From Candidatus Fermentibacteraceae bacterium (GTDB taxonomy: Bacteria; Fermentibacterota; Fermentibacteria; Fermentibacterales; JCC-6), in the NCBI GenBank assembly GCA_016936235.1, contig JAFGPK010000048.1, positions 1 through 37,725 on the forward strand: a stretch of DNA of 37,725 nt, written 5' to 3'. The translations under genes were made by a program, and so were the position numbers. A model generated the notes under the pieces. The model was given only the letters and a program-made list of their open reading frames with translations, made no database searches and was not told where the DNA came from. Shown piece by piece: positions 1-7,334 of the stretch (within the stretch, counting starts at the first letter, position 1; each line of letters starts with the position of its first letter).

Positions 1-56
1 AATCAACAGGGGACAGGTATCATGATCGGTATCTGATCCGTGGAAATGGGGTTCAT

Positions 57-560
57 ATGACAGCGGCCTTTCTGCTCTTCAGTATTCTCTCCGCACCGGT
101 TCCTCCGGATCTCCTGATGCTGCAGGATACACTGGACCTTCACTACGACAATGTGTTCCTGGAGCTGTACAGCTGCCCGATACCATCGGTGGATCATTAC
201 GGCGCAGTTGAGATGGACTGGCTTACGGAGGATCCTCTTTCTCCGGACGACTGGTTCGTGATAGGCGATACCCTGGTCTCCCGTGAGATCGACACTTCCA
301 TGTTTCTCTTCAAGCCCGAAAGCGACAGTGAGGCTGCCGAGACGGCGGCATGGCTGGCATCGGCGCGGTATTGCCACTGCAGGATCCTTTCCGTGAACGT
401 GATTCCCGAACCTGATGGGTATACCATTCCAGTCTCGCTCACCGTCTATCACTCTCCTCCGATGATGGGGGATGCTGATTCTGCACTGGTGCTGCATGTC
501 TACACAGTAACCGGCGACAATTGGCACATGGAGGTTCAGGAAGCGGATTCAATTCCATGA
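57..560 (+). CDS. Small secreted protein of unknown function
   Basis: This 167-residue protein opens with a short hydrophobic segment (residues about 3-13, rich in Ala, Phe and Leu) that looks like a signal peptide. The body is acidic, with no domain I recognise. Two Cys lie close together (YCHC near residues 103-106) in a region with alternating beta-strand character. The ATG follows a G-rich stretch (GGGG about 6 bases upstream). Base composition and codon use match the neighbours. It is probably an exported protein and seems unrelated to the redox operon downstream. No function is proposed. Confidence 0.6.
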   Translation: MTAAFLLFSILSAPVPPDLLMLQDTLDLHYDNVFLELYSCPIPSVDHYGAVEMDWLTEDPLSPDDWFVIGDTLVSREIDTSMFLFKPESDSEAAETAAWLASARYCHCRILSVNVIPEPDGYTIPVSLTVYHSPPMMGDADSALVLHVYTVTGDNWHMEVQEADSIP

Positions 561-645
561 CATGATACACTGGTATCAAAATCGTCGTCGCAGAAGCGTT
601 CCTGTCCGGGTCTCTCCCATCTGCGTATCTCCCCTGTTCGATAGC

Positions 646-674
646 TTGACCATGACAGGAAGCGTTCTTATCAT
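646..674 (+). promoter_or_regulatory. Candidate sigma-70-type promoter for the ArsR gene
   Basis: TTGACC (646-651) and TATCAT (669-674) are separated by 17 bases. Each matches the sigma-70 consensus at five of six positions. Transcription would start near 681, leaving a leader of about 45 bases before the regulator start at 727. This is by inspection only. Confidence 0.5.
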
Positions 675-726
675 TGGTTTTCAAATCCTGTCCGGTAATG
701 GAATCAAATATGAGCGGCGAGTATGA

Positions 727-993
727 ATGAACAGTTTTGAAGAGCAGTCGAGAATACTGAAAGCACTGGCACATCCTCACAGGCTGGAAATAGTCATGCG
801 TCTCAAGGAAGACGGCTGCAGCGTCTCAGAGATCCAGGATAATCTGGGTCTTCCGCAGTCCACCATCTCGCATCATCTGCTCATATTGAAGAATGCGGGG
901 GTGCTCTCAAGTCGCAGAGAGGGAACCGTCGTCTGTTACAGCATTGAAATAGAGGCTGTCAATGAAATACTGGGAATCCTGGCCGAGATTTGA
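727..993 (+). CDS. ArsR/SmtB-family winged-helix repressor
   Basis: This 88-residue protein has the compact ArsR fold. The AHPHRLEIV motif lies in helix 2 (about 15-23), the recognition helix reads LPQSTISHHL (42-51), and the beta wing follows (REGTVVCYSI, 64-73). It is a dimeric DNA-binding repressor by family. The classic arsenic/metal ELCVCDL box is absent. Only Cys31, at the start of the equivalent helix, and Cys70, in the wing, are present, so the signal could be redox, sulfide or something else. It ends 106 bases before the first iron-sulfur gene, with a promoter and inverted repeat in between, so it is the obvious candidate regulator of the operon. Confidence 0.85.
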   Translation: MNSFEEQSRILKALAHPHRLEIVMRLKEDGCSVSEIQDNLGLPQSTISHHLLILKNAGVLSSRREGTVVCYSIEIEAVNEILGILAEI

Positions 994-1019
994 ATTTTTT
1001 TATACGTAATATCGGAATA

Positions 1020-1049
1020 TTGACATATATGGATAATATCATATGTAAT
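1020..1049 (+). promoter_or_regulatory. Candidate promoter of the iron-sulfur operon
   Basis: A perfect TTGACA (1020-1025) is followed after 18 bases by TGTAAT (1044-1049) in a very AT-rich island (about 995-1055), unlike the GC-rich surroundings. A start site near 1056 would leave about 43 bases before the ATG at 1099. That is one reason to prefer 1099 over the ATG at 1060. Confidence 0.55.
1023..1046. promoter_or_regulatory. Inverted repeat overlapping the promoter, possible ArsR operator
   Basis: ACATAT (1023-1028) and ATATGT (1041-1046) form a perfect 6-base inverted repeat with a 12-base spacer, lying between and over the -35 and -10 elements. AT-rich interrupted dyads in this position are typical operators for ArsR/SmtB repressors. 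Binding by the adjacent regulator is inference. Confidence 0.4.
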
Positions 1050-1098
1050 AAATTCACAGATGGATTCACATTGGCCGACACAGAAGAGTATTGAGAAG

Positions 1099-1536
1099 AT
1101 GAACAGGCAAACCGATACCGAATTCACTCCGAAGATCGTGGGTTTCCTCTGCAACTGGTGCACTTACGCGGCGGCCGACCTCGCGGGAACCTCCCGGCTC
1201 AAGATACCCTCGACATTCTCCGTGATAAGGGTGATGTGTTCCAGCAGGATCGATCATAACCTTCTGCTCACTACTTTTTTCAAAGGTGCCGACGGGATCC
1301 TCGTGGCCGGCTGCCATCCAGGGGACTGTCACTACGGTGAGGGCAACTACTACGCAAGGCGGAGGTTCGCACTGCTGAAGAAAGTCATGGAAGTATTGGA
1401 CATTGATGCGGAAAGGCTGCAGCTTAGCTGGATATCAGCTGCGGAAGGGCACAGGTACGCCGAAGTCGTCGGAAAGTTCACCGAAAAGATACGTGAACTC
1501 GGGCCGAACCCAATAAAGGGCAGTACACGTTTCTGA
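1099..1536 (+). CDS. mvhD: MvhD-type [2Fe-2S] adaptor subunit (first of three)
   Basis: This 145-residue protein belongs to the MvhD/FlpD family, the small [2Fe-2S] subunit that passes electrons from a hydrogenase, formate dehydrogenase or NADH module into HdrA. The five family cysteines are present: Cys18 and Cys21 (LCNWC), Cys47, and Cys72 and Cys77 in GCHPGDCHY. I chose the ATG at 1099 because GAGAAG precedes it and because the ATG at 1060 sits almost on the predicted transcription start; 1060 would add 13 residues. It is the first gene of the long operon and lies 17 bases before an HdrA half. It is cytoplasmic. The paralogues at 6909 and 10390 share the same Cys pattern. Confidence 0.9.
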   Translation: MNRQTDTEFTPKIVGFLCNWCTYAAADLAGTSRLKIPSTFSVIRVMCSSRIDHNLLLTTFFKGADGILVAGCHPGDCHYGEGNYYARRRFALLKKVMEVLDIDAERLQLSWISAAEGHRYAEVVGKFTEKIRELGPNPIKGSTRF

Positions 1537-1553
1537 CGGAAGGTAACCGGGCA

Positions 1554-2879
1554 ATGTCGCAGAATGGCAGTGTTCTGATAATAGGTGCCGGGATCGCCGG
1601 GATGAAGGCCGCGCTCATGCTTGCGGGCGCCTCCAGGAAGGTGCATCTGGTCGAAAGACTGCCTATCATAGGCGGCAAGGTCATCAAGAACGAAGAGAGC
1701 TTTCCCAACATGGAGTGTTCAACCTGCATGGTTGCCCCCGTGCAGCAGGCGGTTCTGCAGAATCCAGATATCGAGACATATACCTACAGTACGGTGGACA
1801 GGATCGATGGAGGTCCCGGGTGTTTCAGTGCTGTGATCAGGAAGAAAGCGCGCTACATCAGCCTCGTGGACTGCATAGGATGCGGAATGTGCTTCGATCC
1901 GTGTCCCGTTTCGCTGGCCAACGAATGGGAAGAGGGGCTGATGCCGCGGAAAGCCGTGTATGTCCCATGTTCGGGATCACTCCCCAACGTGCCCGTGATA
2001 GACGCTTCCTCCTGTCTGCATCTCAGCGGGAAACAGGAATGCAGCCTCTGCGCTGAATCATGCGCTTTCGAGGCTGTCAACCTTGATGACAGCGACCAGG
2101 TAATCGAGATCGAAGTCGGTTCGGTGATCATTGCCACGGGAGCGGATACTTTCGACCTTTCCGCTCTGCCGAATCTCGGCTACGGAATACTGCCCTCCGT
2201 TTACTCTCCCTTCGAATTCGAGCGTCTCTTCGCGTCCAACGGCCCGACTCAGGGGGAGATCACTCTCAGAGGTTCCGGGACAGTGCCCCGGAGGATAGCC
2301 ATCGTCCACTGCATCGGCCGCACCGAAGCCGGGTACTGCTCTTCGGTATGCTGCATGTATTCCTTCAAATTCGTTCGTTTTCTCCGGCACAAGCTGCCGG
2401 AAGCAGAGGTGTTCAATATCCATCTGGATGTCTGTACCCCGGGGAAGAGCTATCAGAGCTTTTTCACCTCGCTGGACGACAGGGATACGACGATGCTCTT
2501 CACTCCTTCCATCGATGATGTGAGGGTGACTGAGAACGGACCGTCGCTCACGTTGAGCTATCCTGCTCCGGACGGGAACACGAGGGAGATCGAAGTCGAC
2601 ATGGTGATACTCGCTGCGGCCATGGTGCCTGATCGCGGACTTGGGGAGATCGCTCAGATGGCGGGAATCCAGCTGGACAGACACGGGTTCGTAATGACTG
2701 TGGACCGGGAAAGCGGTTCGCTGCAGACTTCCAGGGACGGGATCTTCGTGGCGGGTACCGCGGAGGGTCCCAAGGATATACAGAATACGGTAATTCAGGC
2801 TGAATCGGCTGCGGGGCAGGCTCTTGAAGCCATGTCCGCGGCGGCGGCCGTCAACAAGGAAAGAGCATCGGGTTCATAG
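1554..2879 (+). CDS. hdrA: HdrA-like flavoprotein, N-terminal half (split HdrA unit 1)
   Basis: This 441-residue protein corresponds to the first FAD module of HdrA, the electron-bifurcating flavin subunit of heterodisulfide-reductase-type complexes. Visible features are GAGIAG (11-16) for the FAD ADP moiety, a CSTC pair (55-58), a ferredoxin motif at Cys107/110/113/117, a second cluster set at Cys154/163/166/170, the HdrA signature YCSSVCC (261-267) and a C-terminal FAD motif (DGIFVAG). It is diverged: the usual TNDCSMCILSPK block reads MECSTCMVAP here. The single TAG stop (2877-2879) is in frame with the next gene and no other stop intervenes. The two genes together match the 1019-residue fused HdrA at 7331. 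It may work as a two-chain HdrA. Confidence 0.88.
   Translation: MSQNGSVLIIGAGIAGMKAALMLAGASRKVHLVERLPIIGGKVIKNEESFPNMECSTCMVAPVQQAVLQNPDIETYTYSTVDRIDGGPGCFSAVIRKKARYISLVDCIGCGMCFDPCPVSLANEWEEGLMPRKAVYVPCSGSLPNVPVIDASSCLHLSGKQECSLCAESCAFEAVNLDDSDQVIEIEVGSVIIATGADTFDLSALPNLGYGILPSVYSPFEFERLFASNGPTQGEITLRGSGTVPRRIAIVHCIGRTEAGYCSSVCCMYSFKFVRFLRHKLPEAEVFNIHLDVCTPGKSYQSFFTSLDDRDTTMLFTPSIDDVRVTENGPSLTLSYPAPDGNTREIEVDMVILAAAMVPDRGLGEIAQMAGIQLDRHGFVMTVDRESGSLQTSRDGIFVAGTAEGPKDIQNTVIQAESAAGQALEAMSAAAAVNKERASGS
2877..2879 (+). other. Single in-frame TAG separating the two halves of HdrA unit 1
   Basis: The frame of the 1554 gene continues through 2880-2915 without another stop and joins the ATG at 2916 in the same frame. 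Reading through TAG would give a protein of about 1015 residues, close to the 1019-residue fused HdrA in this operon. A GGGG-containing ribosome site lies just upstream of 2916, so separate translation is at least as likely. Confidence 0.6.
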
Positions 2880-2915
2880 AATCATGATATCGTTTTGCTG
2901 CAGCGGGGTTTTACT

Positions 2916-4601
2916 ATGAGGGCAAAAGTCGGTGTTTATATCTGTGAATGCGGTCCGAATATCGCTGAAAAAGTCGATATCGACGGAATAATCGCCGGGC
3001 TCAGCGAGTTCGACGGTTTCGGGGAAACCGAGCTGGTAGTGAAGAAGTACGGTTTTCTCTGCTCGAAATCCGGAAGGGAATTCCTCGAGGAGGAGATCAG
3101 GAACCTCGGTCTCACACACCTGGTGATAGGAGCTTGTTCCCCCAGGGACCATGATTCTACGTTCAAAGGAGTGTGCGGCCGAACCGACCTCAATCCTTAC
3201 CTGTACAGGATAATCAACATACGCGAGCACTGCTCATGGGTAATAGACGACGTTGAGAAGGCGACCGAAAAGGCAGAGAGTTATCTTCGCGGGGGCATAG
3301 CAAGGGTTCTCCGCCAGTCAGAGCTCTTCGAGAATCCCATCGATGTGAATCCCGATGTTCTGGTCATCGGGGGAGGAGTAGCCGGGATGCAGGCCGCCCT
3401 TTCACTCGCCGCGGAGGACCGCAGGGTCAGCATTGTCGAGAGAAGCGACCGCCTGGGAGGGAGAGCTCTGGAGCTGTCGGGGCTCTCTTCAGGGACTTTC
3501 AGGGGATCTGATATCGCAGCCGGGCAGGTGGAATCCGTCATGGGGAATCCGTACATCGATGTGTTCCTGAATACCGGGGTCTCATCGGTCATCGGATTTC
3601 TGGGTAATTTCGTCATCGAGCTCCTGTCGGATGAGGACGGCGCCACGACCGAAATAAGCTCCGGAGCCATAATCGCCGCCACGGGCTGTGCAGTATACGA
3701 CCCCTCCCTGAGCGGTAGTTACAACTACTCCGACCGGGACGATGTCTACAATCCTCTTGAGATATCGAGGATGCTCTCCTCGGAAGGCGGGGTCGCTCTC
3801 AGATCCGGCGGGCGACCGGAAAACATAGCGCTGGTCCACTGCGCGGGACGGGATGAGTTGAACTACTGCAGCGGGATCTGCTGCGGGGTCATGATGAAGA
3901 CCGCACTCCTGCTCAAGGAGAGTATCCCGGGTGTCGACATCACCGAATTCTACCGGGATATCTGTGTCCCTCCCCACGAAGGCCGGCAGCTGTACGAGTC
4001 CGTTCTGGAGGCTGGTGTCGATCTTGTCAGGGTCGAGAGTGCCGGTCTGTCAGGCACCACGGTCAGCTTCAGAGAGAAGAGCGGGGTTGAAGACCAGCGG
4101 TCCTTCGACATGGTGGTTACCGCTCCAGCTCTGATACCGTCCCCGGATACCGCCGATATCGCTCTTCTGCTTGGAATTCCGCTTGACGACACCGGGTTCT
4201 TCCAGGAAGCCCACAGAATGACCGATCCCTCCGGAACGACAACGGACGGCGTATTCATCGCCGGCACTTCGCAGGGACCCAGGGGTATTCTTGACTCAAT
4301 GAGATTCGCACGCGCGTCAGCCGGTCTGATCCTGACCAGGCTGATCATCGGTGAGAAGCTGGTACCGGAAGTGGCGGTCTCCGAGATACTTGAAGCCTAC
4401 TGCACCGGATGCGGCAACTGCCTTGAGGTATGCGTCTACGGGGCCATCTATTCCGACGGATCAAAGGGTGTATCAGTGGTCAACGAAGCCATCTGCAGGG
4501 GATGCGGCAACTGCTTCGGCAGCTGTCCTTCGGGAGCACTGAGAACGAAGCACTTCACGAATACGCAGCTTTATCGCGAGGTTGACGAGGCTCTGAGATG
4601 A
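2916..4601 (+). CDS. hdrA: HdrA-like flavoprotein, C-terminal half (split HdrA unit 1)
   Basis: This 561-residue protein is the second half of a double HdrA. The N-terminal HdrA-specific Cys region has CxCG at Cys10/12, Cys49, Cys74 (ACSPRDHD) and Cys106 (REHCSW). A second FAD Rossmann motif GGGVAG lies at 152-157, followed by a CSGICC signature. A C-terminal double ferredoxin has Cys496/499/502/506 and Cys527/530/533/537. In HdrA proteins the C-terminal ferredoxin domain passes low-potential electrons to free ferredoxin. The ATG at 2916 is preferred over an upstream TTG at 2895 because AGCGGGG lies about 8 bases before it. Some signature residues differ from unit 2: HDSTF replaces HEPLF. Confidence 0.88.
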   Translation: MRAKVGVYICECGPNIAEKVDIDGIIAGLSEFDGFGETELVVKKYGFLCSKSGREFLEEEIRNLGLTHLVIGACSPRDHDSTFKGVCGRTDLNPYLYRIINIREHCSWVIDDVEKATEKAESYLRGGIARVLRQSELFENPIDVNPDVLVIGGGVAGMQAALSLAAEDRRVSIVERSDRLGGRALELSGLSSGTFRGSDIAAGQVESVMGNPYIDVFLNTGVSSVIGFLGNFVIELLSDEDGATTEISSGAIIAATGCAVYDPSLSGSYNYSDRDDVYNPLEISRMLSSEGGVALRSGGRPENIALVHCAGRDELNYCSGICCGVMMKTALLLKESIPGVDITEFYRDICVPPHEGRQLYESVLEAGVDLVRVESAGLSGTTVSFREKSGVEDQRSFDMVVTAPALIPSPDTADIALLLGIPLDDTGFFQEAHRMTDPSGTTTDGVFIAGTSQGPRGILDSMRFARASAGLILTRLIIGEKLVPEVAVSEILEAYCTGCGNCLEVCVYGAIYSDGSKGVSVVNEAICRGCGNCFGSCPSGALRTKHFTNTQLYREVDEALR

Positions 4602-5782
4602 TTTCCGGAGAGGAAGAGCGGATGGATGCTGCCGGTATCCCTTACATGATTCGACCCGGGAAAGGACCGGAGGGATCGGTCCTGGACCTTCTGGGACAGC
4701 TGATCGGATCGGGAGGAGCCGACGCTCTGTTGCTCCCCTTCAGGGTACCGTCAGGGGATTCCTTCGCGTGGATAATGTTCAGTGATGTCTCCCTGCTGAA
4801 AGACGCTGTGCCCTTCCCCGCAACGATGCCGGTTCAGGGAGGCAGGGCTCTCCGGAGCCTGACAAGAAAGGAAAAGGGGAAGCTGAGAATCATCGCCCTG
4901 ATGCGTCCCTGCGAGATAAGGGCCGGCATGGAACTTTCAAAGCTGGGTCAGGTAAACACCGAGAATCTCATCCTGGCCAGCTATGACTGTCCCGGTGCCG
5001 TCAAGCTGGAGGATTACGTGGCCGACCCGGTCTCCTGCGACAGTGCCCACAGCGAGATGAGAAGCCGTGGCGAACCGTCCGGAAACGCAAGGAGCGCCTG
5101 TTCCACATGCGTGGATTTCTCCATGGTGGACGCTGACATTCATTTCGGATACTTCGGCATCAAGGACGGCGGAATGCTTGTTCTTCCCGGAAGTCCGGCG
5201 GGAAGAGCCCTCCTCGAAGGTCTGAACCTCGAGGAAGGAAGGGGACTGCTCCCGCAATGGGAGGCCGAGATTTCCAGGCTCGCCGAAAGAAGGGCCGCCA
5301 CCCGTGAAGAGACCTTCAGGGAAACAGCAGAGAGAATAAGCGGTTTCGACGGAATGCTTGCGACCTTCTCCAACTGCATCGGATGCCACAACTGCCAGAG
5401 CGCCTGTCCTATCTGCTACTGCAGACTCTGCTATTTTGATTCGGAGGTGTCCAGGACCGATCCCGAGGCTCTCATTACCGCAGCGGAGAAGCGGGGAGGG
5501 ATCTCGATTCCCCCTGACAGGATAATGTTCCACACCGGCAGACTGGCGCATATGAGCCTTTCCTGCGTATCCTGCGGACAGTGTTCCGATGCCTGCCCCG
5601 TATCCATTCCCGTTGCGGATGTCTTCAGCTTCGTAGCCGAGCGCACGCAGCGGGCGTTCGATTACAAATCGGGGAGAAGCGATGGAGAAGCGCTCCCCCT
5701 GAGGAGATTCCTGAAGAACGAACTCGACGGAGTGCATGAAATGGTGAAGGATGCCGAATCGGAGGCCTCGCCCAATGAGTAG
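4598..5782 (+). CDS. FdhB-like dicluster iron-sulfur protein (first of a tandem pair)
   Basis: This 394-residue protein resembles beta subunits of formate dehydrogenase and related F420-hydrogenase-type proteins. The C-terminal half carries two [4Fe-4S] motifs, Cys260/263/266/270 and Cys323/326/329/333. The first runs into the family signature CPICYCRLC (270-278). The N-terminal half has RPCEIRA (103-109), which is usual near the nucleotide/flavin region, and scattered Cys at 131, 147, 168 and 171. The start overlaps the HdrA stop (ATGA), so the genes are translationally coupled; an ATG at 4622 with a good ribosome site is an alternative. The next gene is a paralogue with the same layout. The electron partner is unknown. 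Confidence 0.8.
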   Translation: MISGEEERMDAAGIPYMIRPGKGPEGSVLDLLGQLIGSGGADALLLPFRVPSGDSFAWIMFSDVSLLKDAVPFPATMPVQGGRALRSLTRKEKGKLRIIALMRPCEIRAGMELSKLGQVNTENLILASYDCPGAVKLEDYVADPVSCDSAHSEMRSRGEPSGNARSACSTCVDFSMVDADIHFGYFGIKDGGMLVLPGSPAGRALLEGLNLEEGRGLLPQWEAEISRLAERRAATREETFRETAERISGFDGMLATFSNCIGCHNCQSACPICYCRLCYFDSEVSRTDPEALITAAEKRGGISIPPDRIMFHTGRLAHMSLSCVSCGQCSDACPVSIPVADVFSFVAERTQRAFDYKSGRSDGEALPLRRFLKNELDGVHEMVKDAESEASPNE

Positions 5783-6869
5783 CATCTCTATTGATAAAAG
5801 CGTAGCGATGGGACTGAAGGATCTTCTTGGGTATCTTCTTGATTCGGACAAGGTGGATTCCGTGCTTACGATGCGCAGGATACCGGAAACCGGGGCATGG
5901 GACCTGGCCCTGATCACGGATTCGGGGAACCTGGGCGAAGCCGAACCCCTGGCGCCGGTTATGACGGTGAACGCCGGGAAGGAGCTCTCCTCTCTGTCCC
6001 TCTCCGGCAAGCGGATCGCCGCTGTCCTCAAACCCTGTGAACTCAGGGCTCTGATCGAGCGTGTGAAACGGGAACAGGGCTCTCTTCAGAACCTTCTGAC
6101 GATCTCCCATACATGCAGCGGTGTGTTCCCCCTTGAACAGGCGGCCGACGGCAGTATGAACGAACTGCTGCCCAAATACGAAAAGGTCGCTTCAATGGGT
6201 GAGGTTCCGTCCAGCGTTCGGGACACGTGCAAAGCCTGTCAGCATTTCATCCCGGTGCATCCCGACATAATGCTTGCCTCCGCGGGTGCGCAAAGACCCG
6301 GTGAGGGCTGTGTTCTCTATCTCGAAGGCGGGAAGGCGGAGGAAGCGCTCAGGGAATTCAGGGGCGTCCGCGATGACCGGGTTTTCGATCCGTCATCCCT
6401 GGACAGAACGGCCGCCGCGAGGAAGAAGGAGAGGGACAGGCTGTTCGCGCGCGTAGAGAATGACTGCTCGGGACTGGACGGTCTTCTTAACGTATTCGGC
6501 AAATGCGTCGGGTGTCACGGCTGCAGCAGAGTATGTCCCATTTGCTACTGCGCCCTCTGTGATTTCGAGTCGATGAACTTCGACTACAATCTGCCCTATT
6601 TCGAGGAGCATCTCAGCCGCAGAGGCGCATTGAGGCTGCCTCCCGATACGGTAATGTTCCATCTGGGAAGGCTTACGCATATGAGTTTTTCCTGCGTGGG
6701 CTGCGGCATGTGCTCGGATGTGTGTCCGGTGGGAATACCCGTGGCCGCGGTATTCAGCAGGACAGGGGAGAGAACGGCTTCCCTTTTCGATTACGTTCCT
6801 GGAAGGTCTCTCACTGAAGAGATCCCCGTAATGGTGTTTAAGGAGGAGGAGTTTTCCGAACTTGGATAG
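5775..6869 (+). CDS. FdhB-like dicluster iron-sulfur protein (second of a tandem pair)
   Basis: This 364-residue paralogue of the preceding gene probably arose by tandem duplication. It keeps KPCELRA (86-92), Cys113, TCKAC (151-155), and the cluster motifs Cys244/247/250/254 (running into CPICYCALC) and Cys307/310/313/317. The start at 5775 overlaps the previous stop and has a strong GGAGG at 5761-5765; an ATG at 5751 lies inside the upstream gene and has no ribosome site. It ends 39 bases before the second MvhD gene. Two such proteins side by side may form a heterodimeric conduit next to the split HdrA. That is inference. Confidence 0.8.
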   Translation: MSSISIDKSVAMGLKDLLGYLLDSDKVDSVLTMRRIPETGAWDLALITDSGNLGEAEPLAPVMTVNAGKELSSLSLSGKRIAAVLKPCELRALIERVKREQGSLQNLLTISHTCSGVFPLEQAADGSMNELLPKYEKVASMGEVPSSVRDTCKACQHFIPVHPDIMLASAGAQRPGEGCVLYLEGGKAEEALREFRGVRDDRVFDPSSLDRTAAARKKERDRLFARVENDCSGLDGLLNVFGKCVGCHGCSRVCPICYCALCDFESMNFDYNLPYFEEHLSRRGALRLPPDTVMFHLGRLTHMSFSCVGCGMCSDVCPVGIPVAAVFSRTGERTASLFDYVPGRSLTEEIPVMVFKEEEFSELG

Positions 6870-6908
6870 GTCCGGTGAGCGGTCCGTCCTGATGCTACGG
6901 AGAAGAAT

Positions 6909-7334
6909 ATGAACAAGGAATTCGTACCGAGGATCACGAGTTTTCTCTGCAAATGGTGCTCATACACAGGTGCAGATCTGGCGGGCACCAGCAGGCTTCA
7001 GTACTCGGCCTCCATAATACCCATCCAGGTGATGTGTTCCAGCAGGGTCGATCCGGTCTTTCTGCTGAAAGCCTATCTCAGCGGTTCGGACGGAGTGCTT
7101 CTCGGAGGCTGTCATCCCGGGGACTGCCACTACGAGACCGGCAATTACCACACTCGCAGAAGGTTCGCGATAGTCAGGGAAGTGTTCGAATCGCTGGGCC
7201 TGGAATCCGACAGACTCAGGCTATCCTGGATATCAGCGTCTGAGGGGCCGAAATTCGCCAGGATCGCCAATGAATTCACCGAAGAGATCAGGCTGCTCGG
7301 AGAGAATCCAACGAGAAAGAGCATTTTTCTGTGA
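6909..7334 (+). CDS. mvhD: MvhD-type [2Fe-2S] adaptor subunit (second of three)
   Basis: This 141-residue protein has the MvhD cysteines Cys14/17 (LCKWC), Cys43, Cys68 and Cys73 (GCHPGDCHY). It is closely similar to the copy at 1099, including the R-M/V-CSSR segment and an LSWISA segment near residue 110. The ribosome site GGAGAAG lies just before the ATG. The stop overlaps the GTG start of the fused HdrA that follows, so the two are coupled and this copy most likely docks on that HdrA. Confidence 0.92.
   Translation: MNKEFVPRITSFLCKWCSYTGADLAGTSRLQYSASIIPIQVMCSSRVDPVFLLKAYLSGSDGVLLGGCHPGDCHYETGNYHTRRRFAIVREVFESLGLESDRLRLSWISASEGPKFARIANEFTEEIRLLGENPTRKSIFL

Noticed and set aside
4937-6031. 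364-codon open frame on the - strand
   Set aside because: It is antisense to the two FdhB-like genes, spans their junction and has no ribosome site or domain.
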